Part shown: positions 6,502 to 13,974 of the stretch, one piece after another
Position numbering within the stretch: the stretch's first letter is position 1
Layout: the number at the start of each line of letters is the position of its first letter
Source: Pantoea cypripedii
Lineage (GTDB): Bacteria; Pseudomonadota; Gammaproteobacteria; Enterobacterales; Enterobacteriaceae
Assembly (NCBI RefSeq): GCF_011395035.1
Contig: NZ_CP024768.1
Location: 1,089,325-1,153,324, forward strand
Direction of reading: 5' to 3'
Length of the DNA stretch: 64,000 nt
Position numbers and translations under genes: made by a program
Notes under the pieces: generated by a model
Told to the model about the DNA's origin: nothing
Databases searched by the model: none
What the model saw: only the letters and a program-made list of their open reading frames with translations

Positions 6502-8304
6502 CTAATCATCGCAATATATGATAGGCACAGCATTGGCATCTTTTACAGCATGAGAGAACGAAGATAATATCCAAAGTAATTGAGTCACATGTGGTTTTGT
6601 GGGTTTTTTATTTCGTAGTTTTATAAACTCTTTTCTAATCTCTTTTTTAGAAATAAAAGAGCAGCTTAAAATGCACTTCCGATGTAACTTAACATCCTTT
6701 AATAACTCACCCAGATATTTATTTAATTGTTTTGGATCGCCTTTTCTTATTTTGTTAATTTCAGTGGTTATTGATTGGTTTTTGTATTTTTTCTTAAGCT
6801 TACTCTTTGCCTTTTTCATGAAGTCGGTGGAGCTAAAATACATGTAGCCAAGGTTTTTAATACCTTGCCCGACAACATCGTGTAATTTGCTTGCAGACGT
6901 GCTTTTATTTCCATGTTTGGAGTGAATAAAGCAAATGCAGGATTCTTGCTTATTGAATGTTATGTGGTCTGCCCATTCGCTACCTAAATCATCACAGAAA
7001 ACATAATCATCATTGCTATGTATATTCTCAACAAAGTAAAACATTGAATTCGTGGAGAAATCAGTGATTGTCTTAGAGAAGACACCTTTTTCACTTGAAA
7101 CGGCCTTCATGTTTTTTTGTGGTACCAGCATTTCAAGAATGCTGTTTATTTCAGATATTCCAGATGAGTCCTCAAAGCAATTGCCCATGAAGTACATATA
7201 GCGTGGATCATTGAATGTTATGCTATAGAATCCGTTTTTATAAATAAAACTCTGTAGTGTCATCTCTTTATTATTAGAGATAACCTTTAGTTTTCTCAGC
7301 AAGGTAGAGTCAATAGTCAATGTTTTACTGTTCTTTTTTATTTTTGCATTGCCTACCTCAACCGGGATAGATAAATCCGCTTGTATCTCATAAACCTTTT
7401 CAAATTTTCTCAGTAATCTGTTAATCTGCAGTGTACTTAAAAACTCATCTGATCCATCAGGTAGTTTATATTTTATCCTTGCATTTTCTGATTGAAGCTT
7501 TTCATATAAAGAAGTGCTTTCTATTAATAGAGCATTTGGTTGAGTTAAAGCTAGCACCTCGCTCAATTCTTTTTGTTTTGCAAATGAATTTAAAAAGTCT
7601 TTTACTCCACCGCCTTGTTTAATCAATAGCAACTGATTATATGACCAAGTTGCAATTTCATCTAGGTTAACCCTTTGTGAAGCCTCTACTAATCTTCCTG
7701 AACCTGAGATGGTTTTTATTATAGCTCCTTGTCTAAGTTTCATATAATAAGGTATGGTTCTACCGGCAGCATGAGTAGAAAATGAACCTTTCAGATCTGC
7801 TGACTCGAACGAACGGGCCCTGATTGCTTTATCTGAATTTGTCATGGTTCTAGCCGAGATTTTTTGGAATGAAACATCAGAATCATTAAATGTACTGGCT
7901 AGTAAATGACTAGATACTAAATTAAAATCTTTTTCTATCTGTTCCGTAATGTTTGCACAGCTTTTCTTGACTATGGCTATGTGATTATCAAATTCCAAAA
8001 TTAATATGAAGGCATATATTTTATCTTGATAGTTATCACCTCCTTCAAGATCAGAAATGAAATATACGGGTCTTAATGTTGGGAATATACGCACTGAATA
8101 TTTATAAGGCGTATTATCTTTAACCAAATTGCCTGTAACTCTAAACTCATCTAATAGGTACAATCCTTGATGTTCTATATTATCATCTGAAGCATTAAGA
8201 ATGTTAGATATCTCTAAATCTGATATGACTCGTGTTGGATCGTTTTCGGGTATTATAAGATCATAAAACTGAATGTTTTTTGTAAGCTCCAGCCTATCGA
8301 TCAT
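6502..8304 (-). CDS. Large unrecognised island protein with nuclease-like motif cluster
   Basis: A 600-residue soluble protein that I cannot assign to a named family. The ATG at 8304 follows AAGGAG at 6 nt, a strong start. The gene is much richer in A+T than the core genes of this window and in Asn, Lys, Ile and Ser codons, suggesting recent transfer. Residues 435-485 hold a conserved-looking cluster: FCDDLGSEWADHI (Asp438/439, Glu443, Asp446), then CFIHSKHG (His461-x-Lys463), then LHDVVGQGIKNLG (Gln480). The D...(E/H)xK...Q order is compatible with a PD-(D/E)XK-like nuclease core, which is an inference. The N-terminal 300 residues are mixed alpha/beta without motifs. It stands alone, next to TA debris and an integrase, a setting typical of defence genes. 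Confidence 0.7.
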   Translation of the reverse strand: MIDRLELTKNIQFYDLIIPENDPTRVISDLEISNILNASDDNIEHQGLYLLDEFRVTGNLVKDNTPYKYSVRIFPTLRPVYFISDLEGGDNYQDKIYAFILILEFDNHIAIVKKSCANITEQIEKDFNLVSSHLLASTFNDSDVSFQKISARTMTNSDKAIRARSFESADLKGSFSTHAAGRTIPYYMKLRQGAIIKTISGSGRLVEASQRVNLDEIATWSYNQLLLIKQGGGVKDFLNSFAKQKELSEVLALTQPNALLIESTSLYEKLQSENARIKYKLPDGSDEFLSTLQINRLLRKFEKVYEIQADLSIPVEVGNAKIKKNSKTLTIDSTLLRKLKVISNNKEMTLQSFIYKNGFYSITFNDPRYMYFMGNCFEDSSGISEINSILEMLVPQKNMKAVSSEKGVFSKTITDFSTNSMFYFVENIHSNDDYVFCDDLGSEWADHITFNKQESCICFIHSKHGNKSTSASKLHDVVGQGIKNLGYMYFSSTDFMKKAKSKLKKKYKNQSITTEINKIRKGDPKQLNKYLGELLKDVKLHRKCILSCSFISKKEIRKEFIKLRNKKPTKPHVTQLLWILSSFSHAVKDANAVPIIYCDD

Positions 8305-9003
8305 GAAAGACTCCTTCTAAATGTTTAACTAACATCATCCGAGATGGAAACGTTTCTGACGTGAATAAAATATAGCATGCTAAATTATTTATCAATTATC
8401 AGTGCGAGCTAGTTATATATTGTTATTAAATTGAATCAAATGACTGATAATTTTGTTTTTTAACATAAAATATTTTGATTTTTTATCTTAAAAAAGATTT
8501 ATTGCCTTTGATGGTATTGAAGCCTAATTATTGATCCTAATGTTTTTTATAGGCGGTTCTGATAAACATATGTAATACATGTGGCTTACAACTCAGATCC
8601 GTCAGGGATTGCTGGTTAGACTAAGCAGATTCTTCTATCTGATGTGTTTCTGCTCGCTGCCCACCACGCTGCAATAGCCTCGGCTTTTTAGACTTCTCCA
8701 GTCCTTTTACTTAATTCTGCTGCCCGGCCACACCAACATTTTCAGAGCTATATGAATTAGAGGTATTCAAAGGAATTGTGGGCTATGTGACCCGTAGCTT
8801 GCTTGATATGGCGATTGATCATGTATTTATCAGCTAAACACTACATACCGATTTAGGTAGCACCAAAGTGATGATGTGCCTATGCGAGTAAGTTTTTTGA
8901 CCAAAAACGGATATCGTCCAGATATTTGGGGGCACCTCTGGGGGCATGACCCAAAACCAAAACACGATTTCTCCCTATAAATCATATAATTACGCCTTAC
9001 TTT
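8305..9003. other. Long AT-rich non-coding stretch on the island
   Basis: About 700 nt between the 600-residue gene and the membrane-protein gene. The first 200 nt are very A+T-rich and probably contain the promoter of the leftward gene. The middle has short broken frames (for example one ending KAEAIAAWWAAS on the minus strand) that may be debris of a lost gene. The end holds the TGGGGGCA repeats. I see no intact gene or RNA. Confidence 0.4.
8927..8946. repeat. Two tandem TGGGGGCA direct repeats
   Basis: TGGGGGCA occurs at 8927-8934 and again at 8939-8946, one helical-turn-like 12-bp step apart. As I recall, repeated TGGGGGCA motifs lie near the 5' ends of P4-type (DUF4102) integrase genes, where they serve as recombinase arm sites. 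No integrase is next to these copies now, so they may mark a former integrase or an element boundary. Confidence 0.5.
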
Positions 9004-9399
9004 TCAATCCTGTAGGGCCTCGCTAACCCATAGCAAAAAGACCTCATTACTCCTTTCATTTTCCCAGCGCTCACCGTATGCCTCATCTTTTCCCGTATAC
9101 TTATAGCCGAGCGATTCAACGTATTTTTTTAACGGCATGACATCTGTAGCACCATTAAAAATAATACTACTCATCAATGGCACCATGCCGTCTTGTGCTC
9201 GATACCTAAAGCTATAGTGATTGCTGATTCGTGGGGCATTCTTTATCTGATCATCAGTGAAATAGTGATATCTGAAAAAATTGTTCTGTCGGTATTCAGG
9301 GCGCGCATCAATCGTCTTCCCCATTCCCCATATTAGGGATGAAATGAGAAGAACAGCTAAAATCAAAACAACAGGCAGTTTGCGCACAATTTTCATCAT
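9004..9399 (-). CDS. Small inner-membrane-anchored protein, unknown function
   Basis: A 131-residue protein with one N-terminal hydrophobic segment (VVLILAVLLISSLIWGM, about 10-26) preceded by KIVRK. This makes it a type II anchored protein or an uncleaved signal; no lipobox Cys is present. The rest is hydrophilic and aromatic-rich (RQNNFFRYHYF, YKYTGKDEAYGERW). No family is recognised. Its start overlaps the stop of the upstream DUF4056 gene by 4 nt (ATGA type), so the two are probably co-expressed and may act together at the envelope. Confidence 0.6.
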   Translation of the reverse strand: MMKIVRKLPVVLILAVLLISSLIWGMGKTIDARPEYRQNNFFRYHYFTDDQIKNAPRISNHYSFRYRAQDGMVPLMSSIIFNGATDVMPLKKYVESLGYKYTGKDEAYGERWENERSNEVFLLWVSEALQD

Positions 9400-10105
9400 T
9401 GACCCTTAGCATGTTTGGGTTCAAGAAGGCTAAAGATAATACCATTCTTGCTAACAAGATAGGCAATGCCTGATTGAACTTCAGTGAAGGGTTTTATGCG
9501 TTGCATCCATACCGGCAATTGACCACGGTAAGGATGATGTTTGATTCTAGGGATTTGAGGATCAGGAAAAAGTATTGGGCAAAATGAGGTGTTCTTATAC
9601 TTACCTAAAGGGCCATAGTAATCCCAGCGTCGAAGTGCGGCTTCCTGAGAAACCGGTTTGAGTTGATGGAGGTAATTCTGAGGTGATATAGCGTAATAGA
9701 AACCCAGGAGATTTGACACTAAATCCTCAGCGCTGAAACCACTATCAGTCGCCCAGCTAAAATAGGTTTGCCAACGTTCGAATGCATGAGCCGTATGCAT
9801 CATCATTGCTAGCGCAATACTGTATATCTCAGCTATGGTTCTGCCACGTTGGATTTCCCACTCAACAAAACGCCCTGTGCCAATAAAACGAGAACCAATA
9901 AACATCATCTGTTGGTACTTGATTCTGTAGGTCTCCTTATTACTGTTTTCGCCAATGCGAAAATGTTGCAATAGCGTTTTAATATCAGAGCCTCGTGCAT
10001 GCCCCAGATCTATCCAACCCAAATCTTCTGTATAGATGAGACCATATGAATGTGGGGATTGCTCTGCTTTAGACGGTTCGGAAAGAATATCATTCTCTTA
10101 CTCAT
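9396..10105 (-). pseudogene. DUF4056-like protein gene with a frameshift near its start
   Basis: The main frame (TTG-started at 10022, 208 residues) contains GWIDLGHARGSDIKTLL, the motif I associate with DUF4056 proteins, whose function is unknown. Reading further upstream in that frame gives HSYGLIYTEDLGWID without any ATG before a stop at 10098. A different frame begins with ATG at 10105, has an ideal AAGGAG six nt upstream, and encodes MSKRMIFFPNRLKQSNP before running out. The frames meet at a C4 run (plus-strand G4 at 10054-10057). I infer a one-base loss there. It may be a true mutation, an assembly error, or programmed slippage. Confidence 0.55.
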
Positions 10106-10367
10106 AACAACTCCTTGTTAACCTGTAAGGGGATAACAGGTTAGCTTTTTATGGCGAGGTTGTCATGATTAATTTTGTCGAAAATTTCAATGTCAGAATT
10201 GGATTAAAGAGATAACTAAATATAATTACAAGACTCAATGTAACTACAAGTGGTTAACTTGTCTTGTTAGCAGGAACTATAAAGATAAATAGTTGGTGAA
10301 AAAGAGTGATTATTAATTCAGGGAGGGGATCTTTAAGTAACGCCAACATCCCCGACCAAATAACGCC

Positions 10368-11804
10368 TTATTTTCCCGCCGAAACACTCCTTCCCGCATC
10401 CGGGGCCAGCCTCACCATATCCAGCACCCCAATCAGCGTAATAACCGCAATCACCACAAACCCCACCTTAAATCCCATCCCGGGCACCGATCCATAGCCT
10501 AAGTCATCCCCAAGTACTGTCCCCAATCGAATACACAACGCGCCCAGCGTTACACCCAGCCCATTTGCCAGTTGCAGTGAGGTACTGAATAACGTATTCG
10601 CCGAACTCATTTCCTGGGCAGGCACTTCGGCAAACGCCAGAGAACTAATCCCGGTAAACTGCATCGAGCGGCTCAGCCCCCCTAAAAACAGCAGCACCAG
10701 CGTAATGACATGCGGCGATGTCGGCGTGAGGAGTGCACATAACAACAGCGTCAATACGCATGCCACCCCATTGCCAATCAGCAGTTTACGGAAGCCAAAG
10801 TAACGAATCAGCGGGGTTGTGGCTGGTTTCATCGCCAGGTTGCCAGCAAATACTGCCAACACCAGAGAGCCCGCCTGAAACGCGTTCATACCAAAACCTA
10901 CCTGAAACATCAGCGGCAGCATAAACGGGGCAGAACTGATGGTGGCGCGCAGCAGAAAGCCGCCGCGCATGGTGATGCGAAAAGAGGGCACAGAAAGTGA
11001 TGACAACCCAATCAGCGGCGCCTGGCTGCGGCGCAAATGCCGGATGCTCCAGACCAGCGTTGCCAGCCCGATGGCAATTGTCACCGCCGCACTTGCCAGG
11101 TTCGCGCTTTGCTGGCTGAGCATTTCCAGCCCGGCGACCAGGCACAGCATCGTGACGCCCGTGGCAACAAATCCGGTGAAATCGAAGGAACGTCGTTCAT
11201 GCGCCGACTGATTCGGCATCATCCGCAGGGACAGCACGATGGCGATAATCCCCAGCGGCACATTGAGGAAAAAGATCCAGTGCCAGCTGGCGTAAGTGGT
11301 GATAAATCCACCCAGCGGCGGTCCGATGATTGGAGCCACCAGCGCTGGCCATGTCAGGGTGGCGATGGCTTTTATCAACTGATTTTTAGGTGTGGTACGC
11401 AGCACCACCAGACGCCCAACAGGCACCATCATGGCGCCGCCAACACCTTGCAGAATTCGCATCAAGATGAATTCTGTGACGTTATGCGTCAGGCCACAGA
11501 ACAACGAAGACAGGGTAAAAATACTCAGTGCGAGGGTGAAGATATTCCGCGCACCAAATCGCTCTGCCACCCAGCCGTTGGCCGGAATTAACACCGCCAG
11601 TGTCAGCAAATAAGCGCTGATACCAATGTTAAGATCGACAGCTGAAACACCAAACGCTTTCGCCATATCCGGTAGCGCGGTGGCGATGACAGTGCCATCA
11701 AGGAATTCCATAAAGAATGCGCTCGCTACCAGCAGCGCCAGCCCTGAAATGCGGCCCGAACCAGAACGGGAAATGTCTTCCCCGGTTGAATCAGATAAAG
11801 CCAT
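10368..11804 (-). CDS. DHA2-type major facilitator exporter
   Basis: A 478-residue polytopic protein of the DHA2 (14-TM) drug:H+ antiporter group. The family motifs are present: MEFLDGTVIATALPDMA in TM1 (the LD.TIVN.ALP-type motif), GWVAERFGARNIF in the TM2-3 loop (motif A), and RILQGVGGAMMVPVGR in TM4 (motif B). TM5 has GPPLGGFITTYASWHWIF (motif C, the antiporter signature). It is similar in type to MdtD/HsrA. Start chosen at 11804 with AAGGA upstream. It is divergent from the GntR regulator at 12044, with a 239-nt shared intergenic region, so regulation by that protein is plausible but unproved. The substrate is unknown. Confidence 0.85.
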   Translation of the reverse strand: MALSDSTGEDISRSGSGRISGLALLVASAFFMEFLDGTVIATALPDMAKAFGVSAVDLNIGISAYLLTLAVLIPANGWVAERFGARNIFTLALSIFTLSSLFCGLTHNVTEFILMRILQGVGGAMMVPVGRLVVLRTTPKNQLIKAIATLTWPALVAPIIGPPLGGFITTYASWHWIFFLNVPLGIIAIVLSLRMMPNQSAHERRSFDFTGFVATGVTMLCLVAGLEMLSQQSANLASAAVTIAIGLATLVWSIRHLRRSQAPLIGLSSLSVPSFRITMRGGFLLRATISSAPFMLPLMFQVGFGMNAFQAGSLVLAVFAGNLAMKPATTPLIRYFGFRKLLIGNGVACVLTLLLCALLTPTSPHVITLVLLFLGGLSRSMQFTGISSLAFAEVPAQEMSSANTLFSTSLQLANGLGVTLGALCIRLGTVLGDDLGYGSVPGMGFKVGFVVIAVITLIGVLDMVRLAPDAGRSVSAGK

Positions 11805-12043
11805 GAGGCGTCCTTAGTATGCAACTTTTCATAGCAGAGATTGGTGTGTGACAGGTTGGAAAAGTTGTTATACCAAAAAAACAAATGATGTAAGAAGCCT
11901 CTCTTCATACTTGTTAGCTAAATATTGATATTTGGCAATAATTTCCTTCTCGCCGGGCGCGCGTAATTTCCATCACAAGCCGTTCTGCAACCGGTGCCCG
12001 GGATGTTAAGATACGGCAATAATCAGCCCGGGAAGAGGTCAGA

Positions 12044-12730
12044 ATGAGTCAGGTCGCCACCGCGAAACAACGAGAAGTACAGCGTATTGTTGATGCGTTG
12101 TCGCTGGCCATCGCGCAGCATCGTCTAAAGCCCGGTCGGCGCTTAGTCGAAGCGCAGATTGTTGAAGCGCTGAAAGCCAATCGCAACCATGTTCAGGCCG
12201 CATTGCAGCGTCTGGCGTTGCAGCATATCGTCACCATTGAACCCAATATCGGGGCGATGGTGGCACATCCGGAAGCGAAAGAAGCCCGTGAGATTTTTAT
12301 CGCGCGCCGGGCGATTGAGAGCGCGATTGTGGCCTCCATCACCCCCGATCAAATGGCGCAGTTTGCCGATGAAATCGAGGCGCAGCAAACGGCGGAACAT
12401 GCCGCCACCGGGCAACAGGATCGCCGCCATATTGTGCGTGAATTAAGTGCGTTCCATCTGTTGCTGGCAAAGGTTAGTGGCAACAAGGTACTTAGCGAGA
12501 TCCTGTCGAACCTGATGGTGCGCAGCTCGCTGATTGTGGCGCTTTACCAACGCAATGATGTGCCATCCTGCCAGTGCGCTGAACACGGTGCCATTCTGGC
12601 CGCATTAAAAGCAGGCAATATCGAAGAGGCACAGCAAACCATGCTGGCGCATCTGAATGAGCTGGAAGCCGAGCTGGATTTAACTGAGGTGGTTACTGAA
12701 GATTTGTCGCTTAGCCAGGCGTTGATATAA
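12044..12730 (+). CDS. GntR-family regulator, FCD type
   Basis: A 228-residue transcription factor. The N-terminal winged helix-turn-helix (about 10-75) includes IAQHRLKPGRRLVEAQIVEA and NRNHVQAALQRL. The C-terminal FCD ligand-binding domain has the usual metal-site pattern, with REIFIARRAIE, then ELSAFHLLLAKVSGN, then CAEHGAILAALKAGN. FCD regulators usually repress adjacent catabolic genes and respond to a carboxylate-like ligand. AGAGG lies ahead of the ATG. It faces the amidohydrolase/ABC importer operon tail-to-tail and is divergent from the DHA2 exporter, so either could be its target. Confidence 0.88.
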   Translation: MSQVATAKQREVQRIVDALSLAIAQHRLKPGRRLVEAQIVEALKANRNHVQAALQRLALQHIVTIEPNIGAMVAHPEAKEAREIFIARRAIESAIVASITPDQMAQFADEIEAQQTAEHAATGQQDRRHIVRELSAFHLLLAKVSGNKVLSEILSNLMVRSSLIVALYQRNDVPSCQCAEHGAILAALKAGNIEEAQQTMLAHLNELEAELDLTEVVTEDLSLSQALI

Positions 12731-12753
12731 CGGCACGAAAAATCGCGCCGTTA
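12728..12753. terminator. Hairpin between convergent genes, REP-like
   Basis: TAACGGC at 12728-12734 and GCCGTTA at 12747-12753 form a stem around CACGAAAAATCGC. It lies between the convergent GntR stop (12730) and the amidohydrolase stop (12760). The AAATCGCGCCGTTAC half resembles the right arm of the REP-like repeats elsewhere in the window, with one changed base. It probably serves as a bidirectional transcript end. Confidence 0.5.
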
Positions 12754-12759
12754 CAGGTT

Positions 12760-13974
12760 TCAGGGGCGATACAACGTGGCCTGTGGACGGGAAAATGTTT
12801 GCCGCCCACGTTTAAATCCGGCGATCGGCGGCGCAATCTGCGCCACGATCTGGTCAGCGCGCTCTACATCAAACACCACCATATCGGCCAGACATCCCGG
12901 TGCTAAACCATAGTCGGTTAAGCGCAACAATTTTGCCGACTGGCTGGAGATCCAGCTCAAACAGCGCAACAAATCCGCCTGGGTACCTAACTGACGCAAG
13001 TTAGCGAACAGATTTGCCTGACGCACCAGTGAAGCATCACCAAACGGTGTAAAAGGATTGGCGATATTGTTGGTGGAGAGGGAACACACCACGCCGCAGC
13101 GATCCAGTTCATCCAGAGGTGCTACACCGCGTGGTTGCAGTGCAAAGCGATCCCGCGCGGTGAGGAACAGGTCGGTAGCGGGCAGGGCAGTGACCTGAAT
13201 TCCCCCCTTGGCCAGTTTCCGGCCTAACTCACGCAGCGCTTCTCTTTCCAGAATCGACAGCTTAGTGACGTGCCCGACAGTGACGCGACCACCCCAATGG
13301 GCACGTTGCGTTTCATCGATCACGCAGTCAATCAGGCGGTTCTCTGGCGCGAGATCGAAATCGAGGTGGAAGTCGATATCGACATCATAGCGTTGGGCTA
13401 AGGTGAATAATCTGCGGATCTGCCCAACCGGATCACTGTCGGTATACGGGCATCCCCCCAGCAGATCTGCGCCCGATGCCAGCGCTTCACACAACAGTTC
13501 TTCGGTGCCGGGATTATTCAGCATCCCTTCCTGCGGAAAGACGCAAAGTTGCAGATCCATCGCCCAGGCATACTCGGCCTGCAAACGCCGGATGGCCCGA
13601 AAACCCTTCAGACCGATCACCGGATCGATTTCGATATGGGTGCGCATGCGCGTGGTGCCCTGCGCGATGGCTTGCTCCAGCACGCGGGCACCCCGTTGCC
13701 AGACATCCTGTTCACTGAAATCGGCTTTGGCGCGTGCCGTTTCACGAATCGCCTCTGCCAGCGTACCTTCCTGCTGATGGCAGCGATCAATGATGCAGGC
13801 TTTGTCGAGGTGGATATGGGTTTCCAGCAGGCCGGGCAGCACCAGCGCACCGGCAAAATCCAGCGTCTCTGCGGGTCCATTCTGCGTAGCAACAAAATGC
13901 TCCCCGGCGATGTGCAGGGTCTGCAATGCAGCTTCACCCGGCACGCGAGCGTTGATGATGGTGAGTCGCTTCAT
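12760..13974 (-). CDS. CodA-like metal-dependent amidohydrolase
   Basis: A 404-residue member of the cytosine-deaminase/AtzC branch of the amidohydrolase superfamily. The HxH zinc motif is in LETHIHLDKA (about 51-60), later ligands are in DIDFHLDFD and TVGHVTKL, and the final catalytic Asp region is in CSLSTNNIANPF. The enzyme should hydrolyse a C-N bond of an N-heterocycle or a related amine, but the substrate cannot be read from sequence. The ATG overlaps the stop of the fused ABC gene as ATGA. It is therefore the last gene of a binding protein-permease-permease/ATPase-hydrolase operon. The context suggests the imported compound is the substrate. Confidence 0.82.
   Translation of the reverse strand: MKRLTIINARVPGEAALQTLHIAGEHFVATQNGPAETLDFAGALVLPGLLETHIHLDKACIIDRCHQQEGTLAEAIRETARAKADFSEQDVWQRGARVLEQAIAQGTTRMRTHIEIDPVIGLKGFRAIRRLQAEYAWAMDLQLCVFPQEGMLNNPGTEELLCEALASGADLLGGCPYTDSDPVGQIRRLFTLAQRYDVDIDFHLDFDLAPENRLIDCVIDETQRAHWGGRVTVGHVTKLSILEREALRELGRKLAKGGIQVTALPATDLFLTARDRFALQPRGVAPLDELDRCGVVCSLSTNNIANPFTPFGDASLVRQANLFANLRQLGTQADLLRCLSWISSQSAKLLRLTDYGLAPGCLADMVVFDVERADQIVAQIAPPIAGFKRGRQTFSRPQATLYRP

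Noticed and set aside
8594..8700. Short minus-strand frame ending KAEAIAAWWAAS as an integrase remnant
   Set aside because: A stop codon lies directly upstream in frame and the similarity to integrase C-termini is too short to support.
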